Positions 11,627-19,172 of a DNA stretch of 64,000 nucleotides are shown here, one piece after another (within the stretch, counting starts at the first letter, position 1; every line of letters starts with the position of its first letter). The notes below the pieces were generated by a model. The model searched no databases. It was not told the DNA's origin and saw only the letters and a program-made list of their open reading frames with translations. The stretch is from Acetobacteraceae bacterium (GTDB taxonomy: Bacteria > Pseudomonadota > Alphaproteobacteria > Acetobacterales > Acetobacteraceae): NCBI GenBank assembly GCA_004843345.1, contig CP039460.1:573501-637500 (forward strand), in the 5' to 3' direction. Made by a program: the position numbers and the translations under genes.

Positions 11627-11982
11627 GCTTCCACTTACACTTAAAAAATAAGCAAGAATCCTACTAACAGGCAGGAAACTTTACACATGGACAGCCCATT
11701 AAGGAGGCTGTCATTTTAACGAAAACCAGTCGCCTCTATGTCTAATTTCTGGAGACCACTTAAAGCCCTAAAATATTTCATGTCAATTTAAATAAACCGT
11801 TTTTTGTACGTTTTTTCCGAGAAAAGAAACGTCCTTTTCACATACCCTTTTTGAAGCTTGGTTTTCTGGGATTCCTTGGATTTCTACGTCAGACACTCTT
11901 GCAAAAAAGCCACGCAAATCTAATTTGTTAGAGGTGCGTTATTTATAAAATCCAGCCAAAAAAGAATCTCAGGAGATCCATT
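11627..11982. other. Divergent intergenic region between nuoA and the tautomerase gene
   Basis: 356 bases without a gene. It holds a candidate minus-strand promoter for the nuo operon (11759-11786). It also has a stem-loop with arms GACAGCC (11690-11696) and GGCTGTC (11706-11712) in the long nuo 5' leader. A good Shine-Dalgarno sequence (CAGGAGATCC) lies just before the plus-strand gene at 11983. I see no further feature. Confidence 0.6.
11759..11786 (-). promoter_or_regulatory. Candidate nuo promoter
   Basis: On the minus strand a perfect TTGACA (11786-11781) is followed after 16 bases by TTTAAG (11764-11759), a four-of-six match to TATAAT. The predicted leader to nuoA would be about 125 bases and contain the 11690-11712 stem-loop. 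This is sequence inspection only. Confidence 0.4.
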
Positions 11983-12171
11983 ATGCCAATCGTTAAAATC
12001 AGCCTTGCTGAAAATACCGTCACCCAAGAGCAAAAAGATAAAGTGGAAGCAGGTGTCCGCAAACTCCTCATCGGCATTATGCACAAAGACCCCAAACGAA
12101 TTTATCTTTCTTTCGAGGAAGCCCCCAGAGCAGAACTTGAAGCGCGCATTCAGGAGAATGATACAAAATGA
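11983..12171 (+). CDS. 4-oxalocrotonate tautomerase-like protein
   Basis: 62-residue member of the tautomerase superfamily. It starts MPIVKISLAENTVTQEQKDK, so Pro is the N-terminal residue after Met removal; this Pro is the catalytic base in the family. The size is that of the small hexameric subunits. A strong ribosome site (CAGGAG) precedes the ATG. The stop overlaps the start of the 50-aa gene at 12168 (ATGA), so the two are probably co-translated. The substrate cannot be told from sequence. Confidence 0.85.
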   Translation: MPIVKISLAENTVTQEQKDKVEAGVRKLLIGIMHKDPKRIYLSFEEAPRAELEARIQENDTK

Positions 12172-12320
12172 CGGACAAAACACCTCAAAGAAGAGAGCCT
12201 CTCGCCGTCCATGTTTTTTGGCAGAAATTAAAAGGGATTCAAATTAACTGGAAACTTGCCCTCTTTTGGGCGGCTGCAGGCATGGTAACAAGCATTCTCA
12301 TTCGAATGCTCAATTTTTAG
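12168..12320 (+). CDS. Small membrane protein, 50 residues
   Basis: Short frame starting MTDKTPQRREPLAVHVFWQK. One hydrophobic helix spans about residues 29-46 (WKLALFWAAAGMVTSILI), after a basic N-terminal half. Its ATG overlaps the tautomerase stop by four bases, which is the main support for it being real. I do not recognise a family. The Arg/Lys-rich part before the helix suggests an N-in topology. Confidence 0.6.
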   Translation: MTDKTPQRREPLAVHVFWQKLKGIQINWKLALFWAAAGMVTSILIRMLNF

Positions 12321-12373
12321 AGCATACCAACAACATCATACTTCTCTTTCACCTTACCTTGAAATAATCTATA

Positions 12374-12410
12374 TCGACAACCTGTTTACAAAAAGTAAAC
12401 TTGTTGTCGA
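12374..12410. promoter_or_regulatory. Near-perfect inverted repeat, candidate MarR operator
   Basis: Two 16-base arms, TCGACAACCTGTTTAC (12374-12389) and GTAAACTTGTTGTCGA (12395-12410), are separated by five A. Fourteen of 16 positions pair. The site ends 14 bases before the MarR start codon and just before its AGGAG ribosome site. Binding there would block transcription or initiation, so autoregulation is the obvious reading. The size and symmetry fit MarR-family operators. Confidence 0.7.
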
Positions 12411-12424
12411 ATAGGAGATTTAAA

Positions 12425-12877
12425 ATGAACGAGAGTAAAGCAGATAAGCTTACAAATATTACCCTATCCGTTTTTAAGCTAAACGGACAACTCATTGAAT
12501 GGGGCAATTATTTTTCCCATCCACACGGATTAACCAGCGCCCGATGGCAAATCCTCAGTGCAATTTCACTGGCGTCCCAGCCCCCTAATATCCCCCAAAT
12601 CGCAGCCACCATGAGCATTTCTAGGCAAGCGGTTCTCAAACAAATAAAACCGCTGATAGCGATGGGATTTATTGAAGTCCAAACGAACCCTACACATAAA
12701 CGCTCCCCTCTTTATACGCTCACAGAACAAGGGAAAAGCACCTATCAAGCGTTAAATAAATGCTGGAATCAGCACGTCCAAAAAATGGTGAAACAATTTA
12801 ACAGCAGCGACTTAGATGCGGTCATTCAGGTGCTTTCTGCCTTGTCTGAAATTCACATCCCTATTGCAGAAACATAA
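12425..12877 (+). CDS. MarR-family transcriptional regulator
   Basis: 150-residue winged-helix regulator. The HTH is around residues 55-80 (PNIPQIAATMSISRQAVLKQIKPL), followed by the wing (NPTHKRSPLYTLTEQGK). An upstream TTG at 12401 is in frame, but it lies inside the operator; the ATG at 12425 has AGGAG at proper spacing and is preferred. MarR proteins usually repress their own and neighbouring genes and release DNA on binding small phenolic or oxidant ligands. The following membrane-protein gene is the likely co-regulated target. Confidence 0.88.
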   Translation: MNESKADKLTNITLSVFKLNGQLIEWGNYFSHPHGLTSARWQILSAISLASQPPNIPQIAATMSISRQAVLKQIKPLIAMGFIEVQTNPTHKRSPLYTLTEQGKSTYQALNKCWNQHVQKMVKQFNSSDLDAVIQVLSALSEIHIPIAET

Positions 12878-12938
12878 TCTTGCGCATGCCTTCCTGCCTT
12901 TCAGGCGATGCCGACATTTCATTTTCAAGAGAAATCTG

Positions 12939-13388
12939 ATGCCTAAAATTATTCATCCCAGGCTCACGGCCATGCTGACCATTATGGCCTTCTGGCTTTC
13001 AACCCTTATTTCTGAGTTATTTTGCTCTCAAGCAACCATTGTTGCTGTCAAAACAAGTATTCCTTGGGACTTTCTTTTACTTATTCCTGCCTTAGCCCTC
13101 ACAGGAGGATCTGGTGTTTTCCTCTCTAAAGGACGAAGACAAGGACTTATCGGCACGAAACTCAAGCGTATGCCCTTTATCGCTGCAAATGGTCTTCTGA
13201 TATTGATTCCAGCTGCACTCTTCCTTGCCGCGAGTTCAAAAGCAGGAAAGTTTGACACAAGCTTCTATAGCGTGCAGGCCATTGAGCTTATTGCTGGCGC
13301 AATCAATATCACCCTCTTAGCCATGGGAATGCGTGACGGCCTAAAACTCACACAATATCGCCGAAAAAGGAAGCCAAAGCTTCTCTAA
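12939..13388 (+). CDS. Four-helix membrane protein downstream of MarR
   Basis: 149 residues starting MPKIIHPRLTAMLTIMAFW. There are about four hydrophobic helices (residues 8-24, 43-60, 80-97, 115-133) and a basic tail (QYRRKRKPKLL). A longer frame opens at 12816 inside marR; the ATG at 12939 avoids that overlap. It lies 61 bases after marR on the same strand, so it is probably in the MarR regulon. I do not recognise the family. Confidence 0.7.
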   Translation: MPKIIHPRLTAMLTIMAFWLSTLISELFCSQATIVAVKTSIPWDFLLLIPALALTGGSGVFLSKGRRQGLIGTKLKRMPFIAANGLLILIPAALFLAASSKAGKFDTSFYSVQAIELIAGAINITLLAMGMRDGLKLTQYRRKRKPKLL

Positions 13389-13424
13389 TAAAAAGAGCTT
13401 TAAAATTCAATTTTTCTAGGAAAA

Positions 13425-13510
13425 TGGTGGAGGGGGTTGGATTCGAACCAACGTAGGCGTACGCCAGCGGATTTACAGTCCGCCCCCTTTAGCCACTCGG
13501 GCACCCCTCC
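13425..13510 (-). tRNA. tRNA-Tyr (anticodon GUA)
   Basis: Class II tRNA on the minus strand with encoded CCA (13427-13425). The acceptor arm is GGAGGGG/CCCCTCC, the anticodon loop reads CTGTAAA, the variable arm is long, and the T arm is GGTTCGAATCC. All arms pair by inspection. Confidence 0.95.
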
Positions 13511-13682
13511 ACAAAGTCGGGAATCTTTGTTCTTTGAAACAAGATATGGCTATGAATTACCTATGCTTTACGTCAACGTCAAGGGTTTTCTGCTTTTTAC
13601 TTTCACAAAAACGCTAAAAAAAGCTATTCTTAGCCCAGCCCGATAAATGATTATCTTTACTACCCTTTTATTAGAGTTTTCT

Positions 13683-14459
13683 ATGAGTGATAAACGCCGC
13701 CCCTCCCGCAACCGTGCCGAAAAGACCCATCGCCGCCGCTCTGGCCGAAATGGCGGAAGTTACTGGCTTTATGGGCTTCATGCCGCCATGGCGGCGCTGG
13801 AAAATCCAGATCGGGATATTTTAGAAATCCGTATTGGGGAAAGCCTGCCTGACGAAATTTACCATGCGATTTCGCAGCGCCGCCTTTCCGCACAAAGCAA
13901 TGACCGGCAGGCGCTTTCCGAGCTTTGCGGAATGGACGCCGTGCATCAGGGCATTGCAATGAAGGTCAATCCGCTCAAATGCGAAATGACACTGGAAGAG
14001 GCCGCAGCTGCAAAAGGCTCTATTCTTGTACTGGATCAGGTCACCGATCCCCGCAATGTTGGAAGCCTCCTCCGCTCTGCGGCTGCCTTTAATGTCGCCG
14101 CTATGATTGTCCAAGATCGCCATGCCCCTCAAGAAAATGGCGCAATGGCAAAAACAGCCTCTGGGGCACTCGATATTGTGCCTGTCATTCGTGAGACCAA
14201 CCTTTCCAGAGCCATTGAAATTCTCAAAAAAAATGGCCGTTGGGTTGTCGGACTGGATGCGGACGGCGAGAGTCTTCCAAAAGCAGACTTAACACCAAGC
14301 AAAACCGTCCTTGTTCTCGGTGCGGAAGGCAAAGGCATGCGCCGCCTTGTCGAAGGAAATTGCGATGCAACCCTCAGTATCCCGATGAATCCGATTATGG
14401 AAAGTTTTAACGTCTCCGTTGCTGGGGCGATTGCGCTTTACGAAATTAACCGTAAATAA
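13683..14459 (+). CDS. rlmB: 23S rRNA 2'-O-methyltransferase RlmB (TrmH/SpoU family)
   Basis: 258 residues from the ATG at 13683; an in-frame ATG at 13647 would add 12 residues. The SpoU motifs are clear: DQVTDPRNVGSLLRSA, VLVLGAEGKGMRRL and IPMNPIMESFNVSVAGAIAL. An N-terminal basic tail precedes the substrate-binding domain (YWLYGLHAAMAALENP). It methylates a guanosine in the peptidyl-transferase region in the family. It is followed by a strong terminator. Confidence 0.92.
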   Translation: MSDKRRPSRNRAEKTHRRRSGRNGGSYWLYGLHAAMAALENPDRDILEIRIGESLPDEIYHAISQRRLSAQSNDRQALSELCGMDAVHQGIAMKVNPLKCEMTLEEAAAAKGSILVLDQVTDPRNVGSLLRSAAAFNVAAMIVQDRHAPQENGAMAKTASGALDIVPVIRETNLSRAIEILKKNGRWVVGLDADGESLPKADLTPSKTVLVLGAEGKGMRRLVEGNCDATLSIPMNPIMESFNVSVAGAIALYEINRK

Positions 14460-14491
14460 GCGCTTCTTAGACACTTAAATGAAAAGAGATC

Positions 14492-14519
14492 AAAAAGGCG
14501 TTCCTTTGAGCGCCTTTTT
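14492..14519 (+). terminator. Rho-independent terminator after rlmB
   Basis: Arms AAAAAGGCG (14492-14500) and CGCCTTTTT (14511-14519) around a 10-base loop, with the T run on the plus strand. It sits 33 bases past the rlmB stop. Confidence 0.8.
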
Positions 14520-14634
14520 CATACCCTGCCCCCTTTCGTCCACACGAAGAATATTTAACAAAATATTTACAAGCTTTAAAAAGACGCTTAGCCTCATTCT
14601 CCCATCTTTAAACGTCTCAGAAGAGGATCACCGC

Positions 14635-15282
14635 ATAAAAATCAAAGAAATTGCGAAAACCCGCTATACGAGCAATGCCTTTGACCTCCAGCAAAAACTT
14701 TCCGAAAAAACAATTAACGACCTTAAAGAAGTCCTGCGCCTCACGCCCTCTTCCTGTAACTTGCAACCATGACATTTCTTTTTTGTCTCTCATCAAGAAA
14801 ATAAAGATAAAATTGCCCAATCCATGGAAGGCATCTCTTCTGAAAACCAATCCAGAGTACAAGATGCTTCTCTTGTTGTCATTTTCTGCTCCCAACTCAA
14901 AATTGATGAGGCATATCTCACGCAGCTTTTGGATCAAGAGGAAGCCGATAGACGCTTCAGAAGCCATGAAGCCCGTCTCCGACAGGAGAAATTGCGTCAA
15001 TATTATGTTGGAAAACTCTCTGCAGACTCCAGCCAAAACTGGTTCAAACACCAGCTTTATATTGCGCTCGGCGCTTTCCTGATTGAAGCCAAGGCGATGG
15101 GATTAGACGCATGCCCGATGGAGGGATTTGATCCCCAAAAACTTGATCAGATCTTTGACTTAAAAGAAAAAGGATTGAACAACACAGTTCTCGTGGCACT
15201 TGGTCATCATAGCAAAGACGATTTTAACAAAGACCTTCAAAAATCCCGTCTAAATTCAAAGAGACTCTTCACAAACCTCTAA
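14635..15282 (+). pseudogene. NfsB-type nitroreductase, inactivated by a lost start and a nonsense codon
   Basis: The frame from 14635 to 15282 reads as a complete NAD(P)H nitroreductase of the NfsB group: KTRYTSNAFD, LRLTPSSCNLQP, VVIFCSQ, DQEEADRRF, MEGFDPQKLD, LKEKG and LGHHSKDDFN. A TGA (14770-14772) stands exactly where the family has the Trp of QPWHF. The codon at the expected initiator is ATA (14635-14637), with a good AGAGGA site eight bases before it. Both lesions are single G-to-A changes from ATG and TGG. The frame is otherwise open, so decay looks recent. An in-frame ATG at 14479 lies before the rlmB terminator and is unlikely to be the true start. Confidence 0.85.
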
Positions 15283-15302
15283 AGAAAACACCGCATCGCA
15301 AA

Positions 15303-15334
15303 AAATTTCGCCTAAGAGACATTGCTCTTAGGCG
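15303..15334 (-). terminator. Terminator for the minus-strand membrane protein gene
   Basis: Perfect 10-base arms CGCCTAAGAG (15309-15318) and CTCTTAGGCG (15325-15334), loop ACATTG. On the minus strand the stem is followed by AAATTTTTT. Confidence 0.7.
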
Positions 15335-15412
15335 AAACATATTCTTTCTGCCTTAATGAGCTGGTGTTTCCGGTGCTGGCAAAGGTGCGCCAAGCGGTGC
15401 TAAACCAGCTGG

Positions 15413-15976
15413 CTACTGCGGTTGAGGGGTTGGTTGGACAACGCCCTGCGCAGGGGGCTGCTGTAAAGAAGCGACAGTCGAAGGCGGCGACATGCGCAAT
15501 TCTCTTAAAACACGTCCTTTGTCGGGATACCAGACCAAAATGCGCTCTTCCGTGCCACCAACCGTTTTACCTGCAACAGGTGGAACAGCCCGTGTCACCA
15601 CAACCCCAATGCCCCCATCTGGCAGACTTAGCGCATAACGAAGCCCTTCACCTGGCAATTTTGGATAATTCAAAACGACAGGCGTATCATTCGTAATTTT
15701 AGCAGAATCTGTTGCGGGCAGACGTTCAGGTGCTTTATCTGCCACAGGGAGTACCATTGTTTGCGCTGGCGCAGAATGTTTTTTGGCGTACATCTTGTGA
15801 ATCACAAAACTGCCTAATCCGACAACTGCAACCACGATTGCAAGCGCCATCACAAAGATGCAGGCAATCAGCATTTTTTCAAAACGTGGTGAAAAGGCTG
15901 TAATTCGGGCAATACCGTCCCCCTCATCGATTTCTTCTTCGACAACCGCTTCTTCTTCAATCTCTTTTTTAGCCAT
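15413..15976 (-). CDS. Single-span membrane protein divergent from rluD
   Basis: 187 residues from MAKKEIEEEAVVEEE (an ATG at 16000 would add 8). The N-terminus is very acidic. One transmembrane helix follows (about residues 34-57, KMLIACIFVMALAIVVAVVG), then a periplasmic domain ending Pro/Gln-rich (PTPQPQ). Position beside rluD and the single-helix layout recall the DUF6476-type proteins of alphaproteobacteria, but that is a weak suggestion. Beyond the TAG stop the same frame continues for 19 Pro/Ala-rich codons to a TAA at 15353-15355, so the gene may carry a premature stop. Confidence 0.65.
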   Translation of the reverse strand: MAKKEIEEEAVVEEEIDEGDGIARITAFSPRFEKMLIACIFVMALAIVVAVVGLGSFVIHKMYAKKHSAPAQTMVLPVADKAPERLPATDSAKITNDTPVVLNYPKLPGEGLRYALSLPDGGIGVVVTRAVPPVAGKTVGGTEERILVWYPDKGRVLRELRMSPPSTVASLQQPPAQGVVQPTPQPQ

Positions 15977-16082
15977 CGCTTTGGAGTATCCTCTTTTCAC
16001 ATAAGATGAATTTTGTCTCTATCACATAAACATCTTATAAGTCTGTTATTCGCTTTTATTTTCTCTCTTTTACACGTTTTCT

Positions 16083-17150
16083 ATGACTTCATCAGTGCTT
16101 ACTTCTTTTCAGATTCCTCAAAATCTCGACCAAAATCGAGCAGACCGTGTTACCGCAGACCTTTTGCCACATCTGTCCCGAAGTAAGGCGAAAACCCTGA
16201 TTGAAGAACACGGATTTTACCATAATGGGCTTTTTTCAAAAGACCCTGGATTGCGTGTCAAAAAAGGGGATAAAATCACTTTTGATGAATTTCTTTCTAA
16301 ACCGCAAGAACCTACGAAAACCATTGCCAAAGAGATTCCTTTAAATCTCCTCTATGAAGATGCCGATGTGATTCTTTTGGACAAGCCTGCTGGCCTTGTT
16401 GTCCACCCAGCCCCCGGGCATTTAGACGATACACTGGTAAATGCCCTCGCTGCGCACTGCCCTGCAGTCTTCTCTGCGAAAGAAAACAGAAATTTTACAA
16501 AACTTTACGGTAATGAAGACCATCCTGAAAATTATGGGGGGGAAGAACGGCCTGGCATTGTCCACCGTTTGGATAAGGAAACTTCAGGCGTTATGGTTGT
16601 GGCAAAAAGCGCTCTCGCCTTTAGGGAACTTTCCAGAGCTTTTGCTGAACGCGATCTTTCCCGCCGTTATATCGCCCTTGTCTGGGGGAATCCTCCTGAT
16701 GAGGGCGAATGGGAGGGCAATATTGGACGCTCACGCACAGACCGCAAAAAAATGGCGGTTTTAAAAGACTCTGGCAAACCTGCCAAAACCTTTTTTAAAA
16801 CCTTAGAGCGTTTTGGGAAGAATGATGAAAATCTTGCACTTGTCGAATGTAAACTGGCAACGGGGCGCACCCACCAAATCAGAGTGCATTTTTCCCATTA
16901 TGGTTTTCCCCTTGTAGGCGATCCTGTTTATCTTAAAAGAATTCCCCGTTTTGCAAAAATGCTTTCACCTGAAATGCGGAATCTCCTTCTCGATTTTCCA
17001 CGACAAGCCCTTCATGCTGCCCATCTAGGATTTAAACATCCACGAACAGGCGAATGGGTAGAATATTCCACCAAACTCCCTGATGATTTTGAAGAGATCC
17101 TGCAATCTTTGAGGCAGATTAAAAAAATTGAAGAAAAAGCTTCTATTTAG
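16083..17150 (+). CDS. rluD: 23S rRNA pseudouridine synthase RluD
   Basis: 355 residues. An N-terminal S4 RNA-binding domain (about 20-80, SRSKAKTLIEEHGFYHNG) is followed by the RluA-family catalytic domain. The active-site segment GIVHRLDKETSGVMVVAK contains the catalytic Asp. LVHPAPGH and ATGRTHQIRVHF are also visible. It makes the pseudouridines of helix 69 in the family. It is followed by rpoH after 78 bases. Confidence 0.92.
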   Translation: MTSSVLTSFQIPQNLDQNRADRVTADLLPHLSRSKAKTLIEEHGFYHNGLFSKDPGLRVKKGDKITFDEFLSKPQEPTKTIAKEIPLNLLYEDADVILLDKPAGLVVHPAPGHLDDTLVNALAAHCPAVFSAKENRNFTKLYGNEDHPENYGGEERPGIVHRLDKETSGVMVVAKSALAFRELSRAFAERDLSRRYIALVWGNPPDEGEWEGNIGRSRTDRKKMAVLKDSGKPAKTFFKTLERFGKNDENLALVECKLATGRTHQIRVHFSHYGFPLVGDPVYLKRIPRFAKMLSPEMRNLLLDFPRQALHAAHLGFKHPRTGEWVEYSTKLPDDFEEILQSLRQIKKIEEKASI

Positions 17151-17228
17151 ACTTTTTTTCTTTCAAACTCTTCACTAAATGAAGAGGGAGTGACTACGAA
17201 AAAGTCCCTATTGGAGAGCGCATACGTT

Positions 17229-18149
17229 ATGAATAACCGCACCTTGCCTGCCTTGACGCCTGAGGGAAGCTTAAATCAGTATCTTCAAGATATTCGTAAA
17301 TACCCTATCCTAACCCCTGAAGAAGAAAAAGATTTAGCAAAGCGCTGGCGGCATCAGCAGGATCATGATGCGGCCTACCGTCTTGTTACCTCTCATTTGC
17401 GCCGTGTCGCAAAAATTGCCAGAGACTATCACCGCATTTACGGCCTGCCGATTGCAGAACTTATCAGTGAAGGCAATATCGGCATTATGCAGGCCATTCA
17501 GCGCTTTGATCCCGATAATGACAAACAGGCACGCCTTTCCACCTATGCGACTTGGTGGATCAAGGCCGCCATTCAGGAATATATCCTCCATAGCTGGTCC
17601 TTGGTAAAAATGGGGACAACGGCGGCGCAAAAAAAACTATTCTTTAATCTCCGAAAAGAAAAACGGAAACTTCTGGCTTACGGCGATGGCGATCTGCATC
17701 CAGAACAGGTGACACATATCGCACGTCAGCTTGGTGTACCAGAGCAAGAAGTTATCTCGATGAACCGACGTTTAGCTGGCCCGGAAAGAAGCTTAAATGC
17801 GCCTCTTCAAAATGATGATGGCGAAGGCGGACAATGGCAAGATTGGCTCGTCGATGAAGCGCCCTCTCAAGAAGAGCTTTACGCCGAGGAAGAAGAATAT
17901 AGCGAACGCAAAGGCCTCTTAGACGAAGCGCTCATGACACTCAATGAAAGAGAGCGTCATATTGTTCAAGAGCGCCGGCTCAAAGAAGAACCGCAAACGC
18001 TCGAAGACCTCTCCCATCATTACGGTGTCTCTCGGGAACGTATTCGCCAAATTGAAGCCAGAGCCTTAGAAAAAATTCAAAAAGTCATGATGGCTAAAGT
18101 GGCAGAACAGCGTAAAGCGCAGGAAAGTCTTCCAGCTCTTGGAAAGTAA
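17229..18149 (+). CDS. rpoH: RNA polymerase heat-shock sigma factor RpoH
   Basis: 306 residues from the ATG at 17229, which has GGAGAG upstream; a GTG at 17190 would add 13 residues. Region 2 has LISEGNIGIMQAIQRFDP and STYATWWIKAAIQEYI. The RpoH-specific box QKKLFFNLRKEK follows. Region 4.2 has the HTH LSHHYGVSRERIRQIEARAL. This sigma-32 type directs heat-shock promoters. Confidence 0.94.
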   Translation: MNNRTLPALTPEGSLNQYLQDIRKYPILTPEEEKDLAKRWRHQQDHDAAYRLVTSHLRRVAKIARDYHRIYGLPIAELISEGNIGIMQAIQRFDPDNDKQARLSTYATWWIKAAIQEYILHSWSLVKMGTTAAQKKLFFNLRKEKRKLLAYGDGDLHPEQVTHIARQLGVPEQEVISMNRRLAGPERSLNAPLQNDDGEGGQWQDWLVDEAPSQEELYAEEEEYSERKGLLDEALMTLNERERHIVQERRLKEEPQTLEDLSHHYGVSRERIRQIEARALEKIQKVMMAKVAEQRKAQESLPALGK

Positions 18150-18205
18150 TTTAAAAGATAAATCTTTTTTAAAAATCTCTTTGTTTTAAGAGTGAAAATT
18201 TCCTT

Positions 18206-18276
18206 ATTGAGTACTTACTCATTTTTTGTTATAGTGAGTTCATTCCAAGAGGAATCGAACAGTTTTGATTCCTCTT
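18206..18276 (+). promoter_or_regulatory. Inverted repeat and leader stem-loop upstream of the molbindin gene
   Basis: Two symmetric elements lie between rpoH and the molbindin gene. The first is ATTGAGTA-CT-TACTCATT (18206-18223), one mismatch, placed in a probable promoter region. The second is a perfect 10-base stem, AAGAGGAATC (18247-18256) and GATTCCTCTT (18267-18276), with a 10-base loop. The second lacks a T run, so it is not a typical terminator and may be a leader RNA element or operator. Confidence 0.45.
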
Positions 18277-18369
18277 CAAAAATAAATTTGAATGATGGCA
18301 ACCAGCTCTGTGGAGATGTGTCCTTTATTCAAAACAAGATTTATCTTTTTAAATGAGAGGATTCACATT

Positions 18370-18576
18370 ATGCGTTTAAGTGCTCGTAACCAAGTCGCTG
18401 GTACCATCAAGAAAATCGAAAAAGGGGCTGTTACTTCCCAGATTCAGATCGAAGTTGCTGCTGGCGTCGTTATCACAGCTGCTATCACAAACGAAGCTGT
18501 CGCTGAACTCGGCCTCGAAGTCGGCAGCAAAGCAACCGCTGTTATCAAAGCTTCCAACGTTATGGTTGCTGTCTAA
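18370..18576 (+). CDS. Molbindin (single TOBE/Mop domain)
   Basis: 68-residue Mop-family protein, MRLSARNQVAGTIKKIEKGA through AVIKASNVMVAV. The length equals that of the stand-alone molbindins, which assemble as hexamers and bind molybdate or tungstate oxyanions. The ATG at 18370 has GAGAGGA before it. A longer frame from 18292 has no homologous N-terminus. A second, divergent copy follows at 18818. Confidence 0.88.
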   Translation: MRLSARNQVAGTIKKIEKGAVTSQIQIEVAAGVVITAAITNEAVAELGLEVGSKATAVIKASNVMVAV

Positions 18577-18599
18577 TTCTTTCTTCTAAAAAGAATTAA

Positions 18600-18636
18600 A
18601 AAAGGGCGTAAGGCTTTAAGCTTTACGCCTTTTTTC
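18600..18636 (+). terminator. Terminator after the first molbindin gene
   Basis: GGGCGTAAGGCTTT pairs with AAAGCTTTACGCC (one bulge or mismatch), followed by six or more T. Confidence 0.8.
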
Positions 18637-18817
18637 ATGCGGTATTTTATAAAATTTAAGTGTAAAGGCTTTAAAAGAAATTAAGTATTTCCTCAATTTT
18701 AGATAAGGATTTACATTCGTTTTTCTTCTCCGTACTATCATATTCCACTTAAAATTCGTTTTAAAATTCCTCTCTCACTTCTACTGGAAAAGAACTTTGA
18801 CAACAAAACAGAACAAT

Positions 18818-19063
18818 ATGCGTATTAGCGCACGCAATCAAATGACGGGGAACATTCACGCCTTTCATAAAGGCGCTATCAATACCTTAATCGAAATTAT
18901 CGTTGCGCCTGGCGTTATTGTCTCGTCCACCATCACAAATGAAGCCTTTGAGGAATTAGGCCTTGATCTTGGAAAAGATGTTGTAGCGATTATAAAATCC
19001 AGCGACATTATGGTGGGCGTTTCTGACTGGGAAGCTGGCTATCCTAACGCAAATGCCAAATAA
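18818..19063 (+). CDS. Second molbindin-like protein (TOBE/Mop domain)
   Basis: 81 residues starting MRISARNQMTGNIHAFHKGA, clearly paralogous to the protein at 18370. It is divergent and has a C-terminal extension (DWEAGYPNANAK). An in-frame TTG at 18797 has a better ribosome site (GGAAAAG), so the true start could add seven residues. Homology favours the ATG. No molybdate transporter genes are next to the pair. It has its own terminator. Confidence 0.82.
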   Translation: MRISARNQMTGNIHAFHKGAINTLIEIIVAPGVIVSSTITNEAFEELGLDLGKDVVAIIKSSDIMVGVSDWEAGYPNANAK

Positions 19064-19092
19064 AAATCGCTTTAAAATACTCTGCTAAATGC

Positions 19093-19123
19093 AAAAAACC
19101 CGTCTTCAAGACGGGTTTTCTTT
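19093..19123 (+). terminator. Terminator after the second molbindin gene
   Basis: Nine-base perfect stem CCCGTCTT-c-AAGACGGG flanked by A and T runs; it could work in both directions, since pgk ends nearby on the other strand. Confidence 0.8.
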
Positions 19124-19172
19124 TGCTCTGGTGTTTGAAGAGGAAAGGGCATGATCCTTTCCTCCCTAAAAA

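Noticed and set aside
12816-12938. Long N-terminal extension of the membrane protein after marR
   Set aside because: It runs inside marR and lacks a signal or a ribosome site; the ATG at 12939 is adequate.
13437-13646. 69-codon frame over the tRNA-Tyr gene
   Set aside because: It reads through the tRNA on the opposite strand; the tRNA explains the sequence.
14770-14772. TGA read as tryptophan (recoding)
   Set aside because: TGA is used as stop in many neighbouring genes here (for example nuoK, addB, integrase), and the start codon of the same gene is also lost, so a pseudogene is simpler.
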